Shown in pieces: positions 50,493 to 60,916 of a stretch of DNA of 64,000 nt. A program made the position numbers and the translations under genes. Origin of the DNA: Psychroserpens mesophilus (GTDB taxonomy: Bacteria > Bacteroidota > Bacteroidia > Flavobacteriales > Flavobacteriaceae); the NCBI RefSeq assembly GCF_000826645.1, contig NZ_JXJP01000002.1, positions 1-64,000 on the forward strand, written 5' to 3'. How positions within the stretch are numbered: the first letter of the stretch is position 1; each line of letters begins with the position of its first letter. The notes under the pieces were generated by a model. It did not search any database. It was given only the letters and a program-made list of their open reading frames with translations, and was not told the DNA's origin.

Positions 50493-50882
50493 TTGACTTC
50501 AAATTCCACATACAAGCTTGATGAGCACCGAAGGTTGTGCTTACAAAAAGATTTGATAGAATTGAATTTCTGGATTCATACATTAGAATATGTCAACAGT
50601 GAATTAAATCACTTATCTGATATTGAAAAACAACTCATAAAACTCACATCTGTTTCAGTGTCAATTCAAGCCATCCGTAGAAAGAATGTATTGAATATGG
50701 CAAGTTTATGTAAATATGAACAAGAGCTTAAAACCGAATATGAATACGGAAAAGTTAAATATGATAACCTAAGATTAAAAGCTCATGAGCAAAAGCGAGA
50801 GAACTATTTGAAATTTATAAATGAATACAATTCATTTAAAGAACAATGCTATGTGTTGCTAAAAAAGTATCAACGGAAATAA
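50493..50882 (+). CDS. Helical hypothetical protein, paralogue B (TTG start)
   Basis: 129 residues if the TTG at 50493 is used; there is no ATG in frame before codon 69, and the similarity to paralogue A begins near codon 8, so a TTG or other non-ATG start is needed. Heptad-like helices (KTEYEYGKVKYDNLRLKAHE, KRENYLKFINEYNSFKEQ). It is probably a helical bundle that pairs with paralogue A. Confidence 0.6.
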   Translation: MTSNSTYKLDEHRRLCLQKDLIELNFWIHTLEYVNSELNHLSDIEKQLIKLTSVSVSIQAIRRKNVLNMASLCKYEQELKTEYEYGKVKYDNLRLKAHEQKRENYLKFINEYNSFKEQCYVLLKKYQRK

Positions 50883-51067
50883 TTAATAGGAGTACTGACT
50901 ATGATTTTTAAATATAGTTAACAATTGATGCACACATTCTATATTGATTAATAGCAAAATAATTCGTGTTGGTTTTTGTGTTTAATAGCCGTGGAATCAA
51001 TTTTTTTCACGGTTATTTCAAAAACGTATAAAAACGTGTGAGTCATATCAATCTAAATAAAAAGAAG

Positions 51068-51898
51068 ATGAAAAAAATTTTAATTCCAACAGACTTTTCA
51101 CTTAATAGTTATCAGACGGTTGATTATATAACGACGCTTTTCAAAAACGTCAATTGCGAGTTTTATTTATTAAATACATATTTATATGAAGCATCAGGTT
51201 TGACTGCAATTGAAATGCTTCAAGCCGATGATGAATGGTTTGATAAACCAAAAGAGGAATCTTTGAAGAAGTTAGGAAGATTAGTCACACGTTATACTTT
51301 AAAATGTAATAATCCAAAACATTCGTTTCACGCTATTTCAGAATGTAGAAGTGTCGTCGAAGGTATTAAAGAAAATGTTGAAAAAATAGGAATTGATGTT
51401 GTCGTGTTAACTAGCAAAGGTTCAAATTCATTAGGATCAACTATCGAAGTTATATGAGCACAAATAAGGTCTTGTCCAGTTTTAATTGTGCCACCACATG
51501 CCACTGCATCTAATGGTATCAGTTTAACGGTCGCATCAGATTTTCAAGAAAAAATTAATACAGTCGAAATACAACGATTTTTTAAGGCCTTAACAAATAC
51601 CAATACCCATATGAGCATTTTAGTTTTAAAAAAACAGAATACGCTTTCGGATATTGAAGCAGATTATTTAGAGTTATTATTAAACTATCTTAAACAATTA
51701 TCGAACAAGCCAATAGGACTGGAGTTTTTAAGTCCAAGAGATAAATTAGCAGATTATGCTATTTCGCATCGTGATGAGATTATGTGTGTTATAGATAAAA
51801 AGCCAGATATATTTAGGAAAATTGGACTTGTCAATTCTAAAATCATTGCTATTTTAAAACAATTAAAAAGTAATTCAGTTCTAACAATTCATCAGTAA
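51068..51898 (+). pseudogene. Tandem universal stress protein (UspA) interrupted by in-frame TGA
   Basis: From ATG 51068: MKKILIPTDFSLNSYQTVDY starts a UspA domain, continuing to DVVVLTSKGSNSLGSTIEVI. A TGA occupies 51455-51457, and the same frame goes on with AQIRSCPVLIVPPHATASNG, the usual end of the first Usp domain and start of the second (LTVASDFQEKINTVEIQRFF). The full length without the stop is 276 residues, right for two-domain Bacteroidota Usp proteins. The nucleotide-binding loop G-x2-G-x9-G-S/T is damaged (GSNSLGSTIEVI lacks its end). TGA is used as a normal stop elsewhere, so recoding is unlikely. Confidence 0.8.
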
Positions 51899-52079
51899 GT
51901 GGAATTGTTTTTAAATGGTTTCTTCTGTTCATTTATTAAGTATTCAAAAAATTAATCACTTTTTTATCGATTACTTAAAGTTTAGGACTTATAAGGCTTT
52001 ATTTTCTTTGAATAGCAGATAGCCGGTTTTTAATGTTATTTCAACTCTAATTTTATGTGCTTTTATTGGCAATAATTAT

Positions 52080-52087
52080 TACTTTTG
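52080..52087 (+). promoter_or_regulatory. -7 promoter element of pdhB
   Basis: TACTTTTG, exact TAnnTTTG, 23 bp before the ATG. The 211-bp region 51899-52110 otherwise holds nothing recognisable. Confidence 0.55.
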
Positions 52088-52110
52088 CTATTCGATAAAA
52101 AAACGGATAC

Positions 52111-53094
52111 ATGAAGACAATTCAATTTAGAGAAGCTATTTGTGAAGCCATGAGTGAAGAAATGCGCAGAGATGAAAGCGTTTACTTAATGGGAGAAGAG
52201 GTGGCAGAATACAATGGAGCTTATAAAGCTTCTAAAGGTATGTTAGATGAGTTTGGACCAAAACGCGTGATTGATACACCTATTGCTGAGCTTGGTTTTG
52301 CAGGTATAGCTATTGGTTCTACAATGACAGGAAATCGTCCTATCGTTGAGTATATGACCTTTAACTTCTCTTTGGTTGGAATTGATCAAATTATAAATAA
52401 TGCTGCGAAAATTAGACAAATGTCTGGCGGACAATTTAAATGTCCAATCGTATTTCGTGGACCTACTGCTTCTGCAGGTCAGTTAGCAGCAACACACTCT
52501 CAAGCGTTTGAAAGTTGGTTTGCAAATACACCTGGTCTAAAGGTAGTTGTACCATCAAATCCTTATGATGCCAAAGGTTTATTGAAATCTGCCATTCGCG
52601 ATGACGATCCGGTAATTTTTATGGAAAGTGAACAAATGTATGGCGATAAAGGTGAAGTGCCAGAAGGTGAATACACCATTCCGTTAGGTGTTGCAGAGAT
52701 TAAAAGAGAAGGAACTGATGTGACGATCGTTTCTTTCGGAAAAATCATTAAAGAAGCTTACAAGGCAGCAGACGAATTAGAGAAAGAAGGTATTTCTTGT
52801 GAGATTATCGATCTAAGAACAGTTCGTCCGATGGATAGGGATGCTATTATCACATCTGTAAAGAAAACAAATCGTTTAGTGGTTCTTGAAGAAGCTTGGC
52901 CTTTCGGAAACGTTTCAACCGAAATTACATACCTGGTACAATCGGAAGCATTTGATTATTTAGATGCTCCAGTTGTTAAAATCAATACAGCAGATACACC
53001 TGCACCATATTCTCCAGTGTTACTCGAGCAGTGGTTGCCTAATAAAGACGAGGTGATTAAAGCTGTAAAAAAAGTAATGTATATAAATGCTTAG
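52111..53094 (+). CDS. pdhB: Pyruvate dehydrogenase E1 component, beta subunit
   Basis: 327 residues, usual length. TPP-binding and dimer features include MRRDESVYLMGEEVAEYNGA, the conserved VIDTPIAELGFAGIAIGS with the catalytic Glu that activates thiamine, FNFSLVGIDQIINNAAKI, and a transketolase C-domain (IDLRTVRPMDRDAIITSVKK). It decarboxylates pyruvate with the alpha subunit, which is not in this window. It appears monocistronic. Confidence 0.94.
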   Translation: MKTIQFREAICEAMSEEMRRDESVYLMGEEVAEYNGAYKASKGMLDEFGPKRVIDTPIAELGFAGIAIGSTMTGNRPIVEYMTFNFSLVGIDQIINNAAKIRQMSGGQFKCPIVFRGPTASAGQLAATHSQAFESWFANTPGLKVVVPSNPYDAKGLLKSAIRDDDPVIFMESEQMYGDKGEVPEGEYTIPLGVAEIKREGTDVTIVSFGKIIKEAYKAADELEKEGISCEIIDLRTVRPMDRDAIITSVKKTNRLVVLEEAWPFGNVSTEITYLVQSEAFDYLDAPVVKINTADTPAPYSPVLLEQWLPNKDEVIKAVKKVMYINA

Positions 53095-53190
53095 TGGTTT
53101 TTTATAAACCATCTAATAAAGCGTAATTTTTTACGTTAATAAACTTCATCAACACATTTTTGCATGATTGTTGATGAAGTTTTTTTGCCT

Positions 53191-55701
53191 ATGAACCTTA
53201 AATATCTTCTTTTTTTCTTTTTCTTCGGAATACTCTTCAGTTTTTCACAAACTAAAGTCAGTGGTTATGTCTTTGATGAATATGACCAGCCTGTGGCATT
53301 TGCTAATGTGATATTTAAAGGTTCTACTGAAGGAACCATTACCAATGAAGACGGTCGCTTTTATTTAGAGTCTGAAAACACTTGGGATACACTTATCATT
53401 TCGTTTTTAGGTTTTGAAATGAAAGAAGTCATCCTTGAAAAGAAAGTGAATTACGATTTAAGATTTATCTTAAAAGAAGAGGCTGCCGCACTTGATGAGG
53501 TTGTAATTGTATCTGGAAAGCAATCTAAAAAAGCTTCCGAAAATCCAGCGATTAGAATCCTGAAAAAAATATGGGAACGCAAACGTAAAAATGGATTAAG
53601 CCAGTTTAAACAGTACGAGTACGATAAATATGAAAAAGTAGAATTTGATCTCAATACCATCGATAGTGCTCTTATTAAAAGTAAGTTGTTTAGAGGTATG
53701 GAGTTTGTATTTGAGGAAGTAGATACTTCTAAAGTTACTGGAAAAACCTATTTGCCAATTTTTATAAATGAAGCTGTGAGCAGAGTTTATGGAGATAATG
53801 TGATAAACAAAGAAAAAGAAGATCTTAAAGGAAACAAGAATTCAGGTTTTAGTAACAATCAAGTGATTATTGACTTTATCGACGATTTATATGCCGATTT
53901 TAATGTGTATGATAATTACCTGAAATTCTTCGATAAAAGCTTTGTAAGTCCATTATCTAGAACAGGAATTCAAACTTACAACTATGTGCTTTCAGACAGT
54001 GCGTTTATTGATAATAAATGGTGTTATAACATAATCTACTATCCTCGTCGTAAAAACGAGTTGACCTTTAAAGGCGACTTTTGGGTAAACGATTCAACCT
54101 ATGCCATTAAGGATATCAACTTGCAGGCGTCAAAAAGTGCAAACATTAACTGGGTTAAAGAAATCTACATTGAGCAGGAATTCGAGGTGCTAAATGATTC
54201 CGTTTTCTTGATTAAGCGTGATTATATGTTGTCGGATTTCGCTTTAAACAAAAAGGAAAAATCCCGTGGTGTTTATGGTAAACGGACAACACTTTACGAA
54301 AATTATGTTTTTGATCAACCTAAAGGCGAACCATTTTACGATGAAGAAGTCTATGCTTTTGATGAAGACATTTACAATCGAGATGATGCTTTTTGGGAAC
54401 AAAACCGTTTAGAATCGCTTAATAAAGACGAGAAAGGCGTCTATAAAATGTTAGACACGCTTAAAACCGTAAAAAAGTTTAAGCGCTTGTATAATATAGG
54501 AAGTATTCTGGCATCTGGTTATGTTGAATTTCCAAGTATTAATTTTGATTACGGACCAATATTTTCGACTTTCGGATTTAACGATGTTGAAGGTTTGCGA
54601 TTGCGAACAGGTGGTCGAACTTATTTTGGACCAAATGACCTTTGGCGATTGGAAGGCTTTATAGCTTATGGTTTTAGAGACGATAAGTTTAAATACGGAA
54701 TTTCTGGTAAATGGTTGCTCGACAAAAAAAGCAGGCTTACCATTTTTGGTGGGAATCGACGAGATGTCGAACAAATTGGAGCAAGCTTAACAAGTTCTAC
54801 AGATGTATTAGGTCGAAGTTTGGCATCGTCCTCAGTTATTGGAACTGGTGCAAATGATAAGCTCACCAATATTTCCTTAACTAATTTAGGAATGTCTATT
54901 GAGCCCTCTCGTAATTTTGAAATACGCTTAGATGGAAGTTTTAGAACATTACGTTCGGCATCACCAACGTTTAGTATGGATTATAATGATCCAGAATCGG
55001 CAACAGGTATTTCTTCAGAAGTAAAACAGTTTGAAAGCCGATTGTCTTTAGGATTTTATCCTAAACGACAAATGACCGGTTATGGCGTAGAACGTAGAGA
55101 AAAGAATGATAATTTTGCACGATTATTTGCTCAGGTAAGTCGTGGTGATCGCAACTGGTTCGATAGTGATTTTGATTATACTAAAGTTCAACTTTCATAC
55201 ATACAGCCATGGCAAGTTGGTGGTTTTGGCCGATTGACAACGTCTATAGAATCTGGTAAAACCTTTGGAGACGTACCTTTGGGATTATTAAGCGTTGTAC
55301 CAGGAAATCAAACCTATTTTTCAATTTATAATACGTTTCCACAACTTGATTTTTATGAATTTGTAACCGATACCTATACGTCTATGCACGTTGAACATAA
55401 TTTTAATGGACGACTGTTTTCTAGAATTCCGTTTTTAAAAGATTATAATTTGCGATTTGTATTAGGTTTAAGAGGAGTTTGGGGAGATTTATCTAATGAA
55501 AATATTGCGTTGAATAGCACTGGAAATCCAGTTGAAATCCCTTTGATTGCGCCTAATAATCGTATATATTACGAATACAGTTTTGGTGTAGCTAATATTT
55601 TTAAAGTTCTTAGAATAGATTTTAACTTCAGAGGAAACTACCTCGATACACCAGATGCCAGACGTTTTGGTGTTACTGGAAGTTTTGGATTTTACTTTTA
55701 A
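53191..55701 (+). CDS. DUF5686/CarboxypepD_reg-like outer-membrane protein
   Basis: 836 residues from ATG 53191 (MNLKYLLFFFFFGILFSFSQ), which places the signal peptide correctly; an ATG 27 bp upstream does not. After cleavage a carboxypeptidase-regulatory beta domain (VSGYVFDEYDQPVAFANVIF, FKGSTEGTITNEDGRFYLE) leads into the DUF5686 region and a C-terminal beta-barrel with alternating strands ending FGVTGSFGFYF. It resembles TonB-receptor companions and is probably surface exposed. Function is unknown. Confidence 0.87.
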   Translation: MNLKYLLFFFFFGILFSFSQTKVSGYVFDEYDQPVAFANVIFKGSTEGTITNEDGRFYLESENTWDTLIISFLGFEMKEVILEKKVNYDLRFILKEEAAALDEVVIVSGKQSKKASENPAIRILKKIWERKRKNGLSQFKQYEYDKYEKVEFDLNTIDSALIKSKLFRGMEFVFEEVDTSKVTGKTYLPIFINEAVSRVYGDNVINKEKEDLKGNKNSGFSNNQVIIDFIDDLYADFNVYDNYLKFFDKSFVSPLSRTGIQTYNYVLSDSAFIDNKWCYNIIYYPRRKNELTFKGDFWVNDSTYAIKDINLQASKSANINWVKEIYIEQEFEVLNDSVFLIKRDYMLSDFALNKKEKSRGVYGKRTTLYENYVFDQPKGEPFYDEEVYAFDEDIYNRDDAFWEQNRLESLNKDEKGVYKMLDTLKTVKKFKRLYNIGSILASGYVEFPSINFDYGPIFSTFGFNDVEGLRLRTGGRTYFGPNDLWRLEGFIAYGFRDDKFKYGISGKWLLDKKSRLTIFGGNRRDVEQIGASLTSSTDVLGRSLASSSVIGTGANDKLTNISLTNLGMSIEPSRNFEIRLDGSFRTLRSASPTFSMDYNDPESATGISSEVKQFESRLSLGFYPKRQMTGYGVERREKNDNFARLFAQVSRGDRNWFDSDFDYTKVQLSYIQPWQVGGFGRLTTSIESGKTFGDVPLGLLSVVPGNQTYFSIYNTFPQLDFYEFVTDTYTSMHVEHNFNGRLFSRIPFLKDYNLRFVLGLRGVWGDLSNENIALNSTGNPVEIPLIAPNNRIYYEYSFGVANIFKVLRIDFNFRGNYLDTPDARRFGVTGSFGFYF

Positions 55702-56141
55702 TTTGCTTTTTTTGATCTGGATAGCTCTGCTCGACGCATAGGCATACGGTCAATAGTATTGCATAACTTTTCAATACTAATGCATTCATTTTGCTCCAAT
55801 TTAATACGGCCGTCTAGACCAATTAATACCACTTTAAATGATAGTGATTCCGAATTAAAACTGCTGTATAAATTTGAGCTTTTAATCCAAATGTCAGATG
55901 CTACAAATCCTGTTTTAAAGGCTTTTGAAGTGACCTGATATACAATAAGTTTTCGATTATCAAGAGCGTTTCGGTGTACTTCCAGACTTTGCATTTGCTG
56001 TTGAAATAATAGATTAGTTTCACTATCGGTAATGACAAGTAAAACTCTGTCATTCCATCGATGAGATTTTAGATTTTGACCTTTTATGGAATTTGTTTGT
56101 GCGATAAGAATTAGTGTAATTAAGAGTAATTGCAATTTCAT
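55698..56141 (-). CDS. DUF4174-domain exported protein
   Basis: 147 residues from the Met at 56141 (MKLQLLLITLILIAQTNSIK); the longer form adds 12 residues in front of the signal peptide. LKSHRWNDRVLLVITDSETN is the start of DUF4174, a thioredoxin-like fold in which the usual redox Cys pair is missing; VVLIGLDGRIKLEQNECISI completes it. It is convergent with the DUF5686 gene (4-nt overlap). Confidence 0.75.
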   Translation of the reverse strand: MKLQLLLITLILIAQTNSIKGQNLKSHRWNDRVLLVITDSETNLLFQQQMQSLEVHRNALDNRKLIVYQVTSKAFKTGFVASDIWIKSSNLYSSFNSESLSFKVVLIGLDGRIKLEQNECISIEKLCNTIDRMPMRRAELSRSKKAN

Positions 56142-56269
56142 TCTTTGAAAATGATTTTTTATCGTTACTAATGTCAAATACGCTGACTTGAAACTATTAA
56201 ATCAATAGAAATATACGCATTTTTTAAACAAATCATTGATTATTTATCGATTCAACCCAAACAATATAT

Positions 56270-56277
56270 TATCTTTG
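56270..56277 (+). promoter_or_regulatory. -7 promoter element of ppa
   Basis: TATCTTTG, exact TAnnTTTG, 26 bp before the ATG. Confidence 0.6.
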
Positions 56278-56303
56278 CAGCCCGAAATTAGATTTAAAAA
56301 TAT

Positions 56304-56831
56304 ATGACACCAGCAGGAAAATTAACTTTTGATGTACTGATAGAAATCCCAAAAGGAAGTCGTAACAAATACGAATACGATTTTGAACTTAATAAAATAC
56401 GTTTCGATCGCATGTTGTTTTCATCTATGATGTATCCTGGTGATTATGGATTTATCCCAGAAACTTTAGCTTTAGATGGCGATCCTTTAGATGTTTTAGT
56501 GATGGGAACTGAACCAACATTTCCGATGTGTGTGATGGAAGTAAAACCAATTGGTGTATTTCATATGGCTGATGAAAAAGGACCAGATGAAAAATTAATT
56601 TGTGTGCCAGTAACAGATCCAATTTGGAATACTTACAACGATATTCAAGATCTGAATCCGCATCGAATCAAAGAAATCACACACTTTTTTCAGGTATATA
56701 AAGATTTAGAAAAGAAAAAAGTTGATGTAGGTGGTTGGGGAAATGCTGAAGAGGCTTACGAGATTTTAAATAACTGCATCGATAGATACGAAAACAGCGA
56801 ACATAAGGCTAATGGTGATTTCACTATTTAG
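56304..56831 (+). CDS. ppa: Inorganic pyrophosphatase (soluble, family I)
   Basis: 175 residues. Active-site motif ALDGDPLDVLVMG (three Asp that bind Mg2+) and the family I starts FDVLIEIPKGSRNKYEYDFE and MYPGDYGFIPETL are intact; ITHFFQVYKDLEKKKV is at the expected place. It hydrolyses pyrophosphate in the cytosol. It has its own promoter and terminator, next to the membrane pyrophosphatase. Confidence 0.95.
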   Translation: MTPAGKLTFDVLIEIPKGSRNKYEYDFELNKIRFDRMLFSSMMYPGDYGFIPETLALDGDPLDVLVMGTEPTFPMCVMEVKPIGVFHMADEKGPDEKLICVPVTDPIWNTYNDIQDLNPHRIKEITHFFQVYKDLEKKKVDVGGWGNAEEAYEILNNCIDRYENSEHKANGDFTI

Positions 56832-56856
56832 TTTTTAATTCATAACTCATATGATA

Positions 56857-56889
56857 GCCCTTTTGTAATAAAACAAAAGGGTTTTTTTT
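56857..56889 (+). terminator. Terminator of ppa
   Basis: CCCTTTTGT / ACAAAAGGG hairpin with a 6-nt loop and eight T's. Confidence 0.85.
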
Positions 56890-56906
56890 GTTTTAATGGT
56901 TTTCAC

Positions 56907-56914
56907 TACTTTTG
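56907..56914 (+). promoter_or_regulatory. -7 promoter element of hppA
   Basis: TACTTTTG, exact TAnnTTTG, 34 bp before the ATG and just behind the ppa terminator. Confidence 0.6.
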
Positions 56915-56948
56915 CCCAGCTAATTAACAAATCAAATAATATTAAAAT

Positions 56949-59360
56949 ATGGAATCACTAATGATTTACATGCCAATTGCTTTGGCGCTTTTAGGATTAA
57001 TTTACATGCTCATTAAGAAATCTTGGGTTATGAAACAAGATGCTGGAGATGGTAAAATGAAAGAAATTTCAGATCACATCTATGAAGGTGCTTTGGCTTT
57101 CTTAAATGCTGAGTATAAATTACTTGCTGTTTTTGTTGTTATTGTAGCAGCTTTATTGGCTGTAGTCTCTTTTATTGTGCCAACAACACACTGGTTAATT
57201 GTCATTGCGTTTGTTTTTGGAGCTGTATTTTCAGCTTTCGCAGGAAACATAGGAATGAAAATTGCAACTAAAACGAACGTTAGAACTACACAAGCCGCCC
57301 GAACCAGTTTGCCTAATGCCCTTAAAATCTCTTTTGGAGGAGGTACAGTCATGGGTCTTGGTGTAGCAGGTTTAGCTGTGTTAGGGTTAACAGCATTCTT
57401 TATATTTTTCTTTTGGTTCTTTATGGGAAGCGAATGGACAAATACAATGGACATGACCATCGTATTAGAAACTTTAGCTGGTTTTTCTTTGGGAGCTGAA
57501 TCGATTGCATTATTCGCAAGAGTAGGTGGAGGAATTTATACGAAGGCTGCCGATGTTGGAGCTGATTTAGTTGGTAAGGTTGAAGCTGGTATTCCTGAAG
57601 ATGATCCTCGTAATCCTGCTACTATCGCAGATAACGTAGGTGATAATGTTGGTGATGTTGCTGGTATGGGAGCCGATTTATTTGGATCGTATGTGGCAAC
57701 AGTATTGGCCGCAATGGTTTTAGGTAACTATGTAATTAAAGATATGGGAGGAGCAATTTCTGATGCTTTTGGAGGTATTGGTCCAATCCTTTTGCCAATG
57801 GCAATCGCTGGTGCTGGAATTATAATTTCTATCATTGGAACCATGTTGGTAAAAATAAAAAACAACGATGCTAAAGAAGCTCAAGTTATGGGAGCTCTTA
57901 ACGTTGGAAACTGGACGTCAATTATCTTAGTGGCTGTGTCATGTTTCGGATTGGTAACTTGGATGTTACCTGAAACAATGCAAATGAATTTCTTCGGAGA
58001 AGGATTGCAAGAGATTTCTTCAATGAGGGTATTCTATGCAACTTTAGTAGGTTTATTCGTAGGTGCTGTTATTTCTTCAGTAACGGAATACTATACAGGA
58101 TTAGGTAAAAAACCAATTTTAAATATTGTACAACAATCGTCTACAGGAGCAGGAACAAATATTATTGCTGGTTTAGCAACAGGTATGATTTCTACGTTCC
58201 CATCCGTTTTATTATTTGCTGGAGCAATCTGGGCATCGTATGCTTTTGCTGGATTCTATGGTGTGGCTTTAGCAGCTTCTGCAATGATGGCAACTACAGC
58301 GATGCAATTAGCTATTGATGCATTCGGACCAATCTCTGATAATGCAGGTGGTATTGCTGAAATGAGCGAGCAAGAGCCTATCGTAAGAGAACGTACTGAT
58401 ATTTTGGACTCTGTTGGTAACACAACGGCTGCAACTGGAAAAGGATTTGCTATTGCTTCTGCAGCGTTAACGTCATTAGCCTTATTTGCGGCTTACGTAA
58501 CGTTTACAGGAATTGACGGAATTAACATCTTTAAAGCACCAGTATTAGCAATGCTATTTGTTGGTGGAATGGTACCTGTTGTATTTTCTGCTTTGGCAAT
58601 GAATGCTGTAGGTAAAGCTGCCATGGAAATGGTAGAAGAAGTTCGTCGTCAGTTTAGAGATATTCCAGGAATTATGGAAGGTACAGGGAAACCTGAATAT
58701 GATAAATGCGTTGCGATTTCAACTGAAGCTTCTTTAAAAGAAATGATGTTACCTGGTTTATTAACCATTGGATTCCCATTAATTATTGCTTTTGTGCCAA
58801 TGTTATTTGGTATGAATCCTTTAGCGATTGCTGAAATGTTAGGTGGTTATATGGCAGGTGTTACAGTTTCGGGTGTGTTATGGGCAATCTTTCAGAACAA
58901 TGCTGGAGGTGCTTGGGATAATGCTAAGAAATCTTTTGAAGCTGGTGTTGAGATTAATGGCGAAATGACTTTTAAGGGTTCTGATGCTCACAAAGCGGCT
59001 GTAACAGGTGATACTGTTGGAGATCCTTTTAAAGATACATCTGGACCATCTATGAATATTTTAATTAAGTTAACATGTTTAATTGGTTTAGTGATTGCAC
59101 CAATCTTAGGTGGACATACATCTGATGAAGGTGTCACAATGACTAATGATATTAACATTGAAATGACTTTAGATGCTGAAGATATAGCACAAGCGACTGT
59201 CACTTACACTACTATTGAAAATGGAGTGGAAGTAAGTAAAGAAGAGGTTTTCAACGGAACAGAAGTTGAAGTTGAAGCAAAGCTAAGAGCTTTTGAAAAA
59301 TCTCTTAAAGAGGCTAACGGCAAAAATGTAATTAAAGAAATGGAAGTAACCAAACAATAG
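56949..59360 (+). CDS. hppA: Membrane-bound ion-translocating pyrophosphatase
   Basis: 803 residues with about 16 transmembrane helices. Substrate site motifs are [40 protein letters not shown] and [12 protein letters not shown]. At [15 protein letters not shown] the Ala in TTAA, where K+-independent enzymes have Lys, marks the K+-dependent class. Whether it pumps H+ or Na+ cannot be told safely. The last about 80 residues (from [20 protein letters not shown]) are an acidic soluble tail beyond the normal end. Confidence 0.93.
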   Translation: MESLMIYMPIALALLGLIYMLIKKSWVMKQDAGDGKMKEISDHIYEGALAFLNAEYKLLAVFVVIVAALLAVVSFIVPTTHWLIVIAFVFGAVFSAFAGNIGMKIATKTNVRTTQAARTSLPNALKISFGGGTVMGLGVAGLAVLGLTAFFIFFFWFFMGSEWTNTMDMTIVLETLAGFSLGAESIALFARVGGGIYTKAADVGADLVGKVEAGIPEDDPRNPATIADNVGDNVGDVAGMGADLFGSYVATVLAAMVLGNYVIKDMGGAISDAFGGIGPILLPMAIAGAGIIISIIGTMLVKIKNNDAKEAQVMGALNVGNWTSIILVAVSCFGLVTWMLPETMQMNFFGEGLQEISSMRVFYATLVGLFVGAVISSVTEYYTGLGKKPILNIVQQSSTGAGTNIIAGLATGMISTFPSVLLFAGAIWASYAFAGFYGVALAASAMMATTAMQLAIDAFGPISDNAGGIAEMSEQEPIVRERTDILDSVGNTTAATGKGFAIASAALTSLALFAAYVTFTGIDGINIFKAPVLAMLFVGGMVPVVFSALAMNAVGKAAMEMVEEVRRQFRDIPGIMEGTGKPEYDKCVAISTEASLKEMMLPGLLTIGFPLIIAFVPMLFGMNPLAIAEMLGGYMAGVTVSGVLWAIFQNNAGGAWDNAKKSFEAGVEINGEMTFKGSDAHKAAVTGDTVGDPFKDTSGPSMNILIKLTCLIGLVIAPILGGHTSDEGVTMTNDINIEMTLDAEDIAQATVTYTTIENGVEVSKEEVFNGTEVEVEAKLRAFEKSLKEANGKNVIKEMEVTKQ

Positions 59361-59381
59361 GTTGCACCACATATAAATATT

Positions 59382-59410
59382 AAAAAGCCACGTTAGTCGT
59401 GGCTTTTTTT
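59382..59410 (+). terminator. Terminator of hppA
   Basis: AAGCCACG / CGTGGCTT hairpin around TTAGT, followed by a T-run. Confidence 0.85.
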
Positions 59411-59443
59411 ATTAATTTTAGTTTTTTAATTCTAATCTATTAG

Positions 59444-60445
59444 ATGAACTGGTTCAAAAAGGATCCCTTACAAATTGTAATCTTTCAAAGTTATGGTACT
59501 GACACACATTTTTATATGCGAGGACGTGCATTGGAAGATGAAACAATTAACCTAGAACAAAAAGGGCTGTTGGGCTTATTTATCAATTCATGGAAACGGT
59601 TTGAAACCGATGAAATTAAACACACGGAACTCAAAATCTCCTTACCCGACAAAACGGTTCTAAAAACTATCACAGACGACCATGGGTATTTCAAAATTGA
59701 TGTACAGTTAAAGAACTTAAATGCTATGGCAAATGATGAAGGCTGGCTCAAAATTGAAGCATCCTATAATGATGTGAATATTAAACGCAGTATTCAGAAT
59801 GAGAACCGATTTCCTGGTGAACTATTAATACCTTGTCCGAAAGCAGACTTCGGAGTAATAAGCGATATTGACGATACCATTATTCATACTGGAGTTGTGT
59901 CTACATTAAAATGGAAAGTACTCTTAAATAGTATTTTTAAAAATGCTGCTAGTCGAATTCCATTAGAAGGTGCGGCTGATTTCTATCATAAGTTACATCG
60001 AGGAGCATCTGGCGATAATGCTAATCCGATTTTTTACGTAAGTCATAGTCCGTGGAATTTATATCGCTATTTAGAATTCTTTCTTAAACAAAACACCTTT
60101 CCAAAAGGGCCTATTTTATTGCGAAGTTTTAAGGATATTTTCAAAAAGAAATCTGGTGATCAGCCACAAAAACATATTGAAATTGTAAATATTCTGAAAA
60201 CCTATCCGCATTTAAAATTTATTTTAATAGGAGACAGTGGTGAGCACGATGCCGATATTTACATTGCTATTGCGAAAGCATTTCCATCTCAAGTTGCAGC
60301 TATTTATTTGCGAAGCGTTTCTCATAAAAAGAAAATGCAACGCGTGAAATTGCTGTTTCAAGATTACAATCAGATTCCAGTCTTATTAGTTGAAAGTAGT
60401 GATCAGGCGATTAAGCATGCTCAACATAATGGCTTTATTGCTTAA
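59444..60445 (+). CDS. App1-like phosphatidate phosphatase (DUF2183)
   Basis: 333 residues. The HAD-type catalytic motif GVISDIDDTIIHTGVVST (DxDxT) is near residues 137-154, FYVSHSPWNLYRYLEFF gives the second motif and FILIGDSGEHDADIY the third. An N-terminal beta-sandwich precedes it. By homology to yeast App1 it would dephosphorylate phosphatidate, but bacterial members are untested as far as I know. There is no signal peptide. It overlaps the convergent gene by 11 nt. Confidence 0.85.
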   Translation: MNWFKKDPLQIVIFQSYGTDTHFYMRGRALEDETINLEQKGLLGLFINSWKRFETDEIKHTELKISLPDKTVLKTITDDHGYFKIDVQLKNLNAMANDEGWLKIEASYNDVNIKRSIQNENRFPGELLIPCPKADFGVISDIDDTIIHTGVVSTLKWKVLLNSIFKNAASRIPLEGAADFYHKLHRGASGDNANPIFYVSHSPWNLYRYLEFFLKQNTFPKGPILLRSFKDIFKKKSGDQPQKHIEIVNILKTYPHLKFILIGDSGEHDADIYIAIAKAFPSQVAAIYLRSVSHKKKMQRVKLLFQDYNQIPVLLVESSDQAIKHAQHNGFIA

Positions 60446-60890
60446 GGATTCTATCAATTCGTTTTTTGTTTTGCTGTTGTAATAACGAAGGATACAGGTT
60501 GAAAACGATATTACACATAAACAAAATAGCAGCATACATTAGTGCTCCATTTACCAATTTTATTATGACAATAATAAAGATGAATAGGAAAGCAATCAAG
60601 TGACCAATTTCAGAATGAGTCATTTCATTTCTAATGGCTTGTAGTTCTGTGCTGCTTGGTCTGGTTTCAAATTTTATTTTCTGATTAAAGTATTTAAAGA
60701 AAGAGTTTTTAAGTGCCCATTTAAAAGCTGTCATTCCGATCGTGTGATAAGTCGCTTCGTTCTTTATAAAATTAAAATGGGAGAGTTTTGAATAAAACGC
60801 CATGTTTTTAATCGCGTTATTTAGAATCAAACCTATGGTCCATGAGCCCAATGTAAAGGCGATTGAATTAAAAATATAAATAGATATCAT
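60435..60890 (-). CDS. Small membrane protein, possibly CrtO-like acyltransferase family
   Basis: 151 residues with three or four hydrophobic segments (FNSIAFTLGSWTIGLIL, IGHLIAFLFIFIIVIIKLVN, ALMYAAILFMCNIVFNLYPS). NEMTHSEIGHLIAF and IVFNLYPSLLQQQNKKRIDR resemble the glycosyl-4,4'-diaponeurosporenoate acyltransferase (CrtO) family often found in flavobacteria. The resemblance is from memory and moderate; no carotenoid gene is nearby. Confidence 0.5.
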   Translation of the reverse strand: MISIYIFNSIAFTLGSWTIGLILNNAIKNMAFYSKLSHFNFIKNEATYHTIGMTAFKWALKNSFFKYFNQKIKFETRPSSTELQAIRNEMTHSEIGHLIAFLFIFIIVIIKLVNGALMYAAILFMCNIVFNLYPSLLQQQNKKRIDRILKQ

Positions 60891-60916
60891 CTTAACATGA
60901 ATTAAGTTCTAGCTAT

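Noticed and set aside
13181-51457. Stop-codon recoding (TAA or TGA read as sense) to explain the three interrupted genes
   Set aside because: Both codons end many intact genes in the window, and the TGA is not at a Cys/Sec position, so nonsense mutation or sequence error is simpler.
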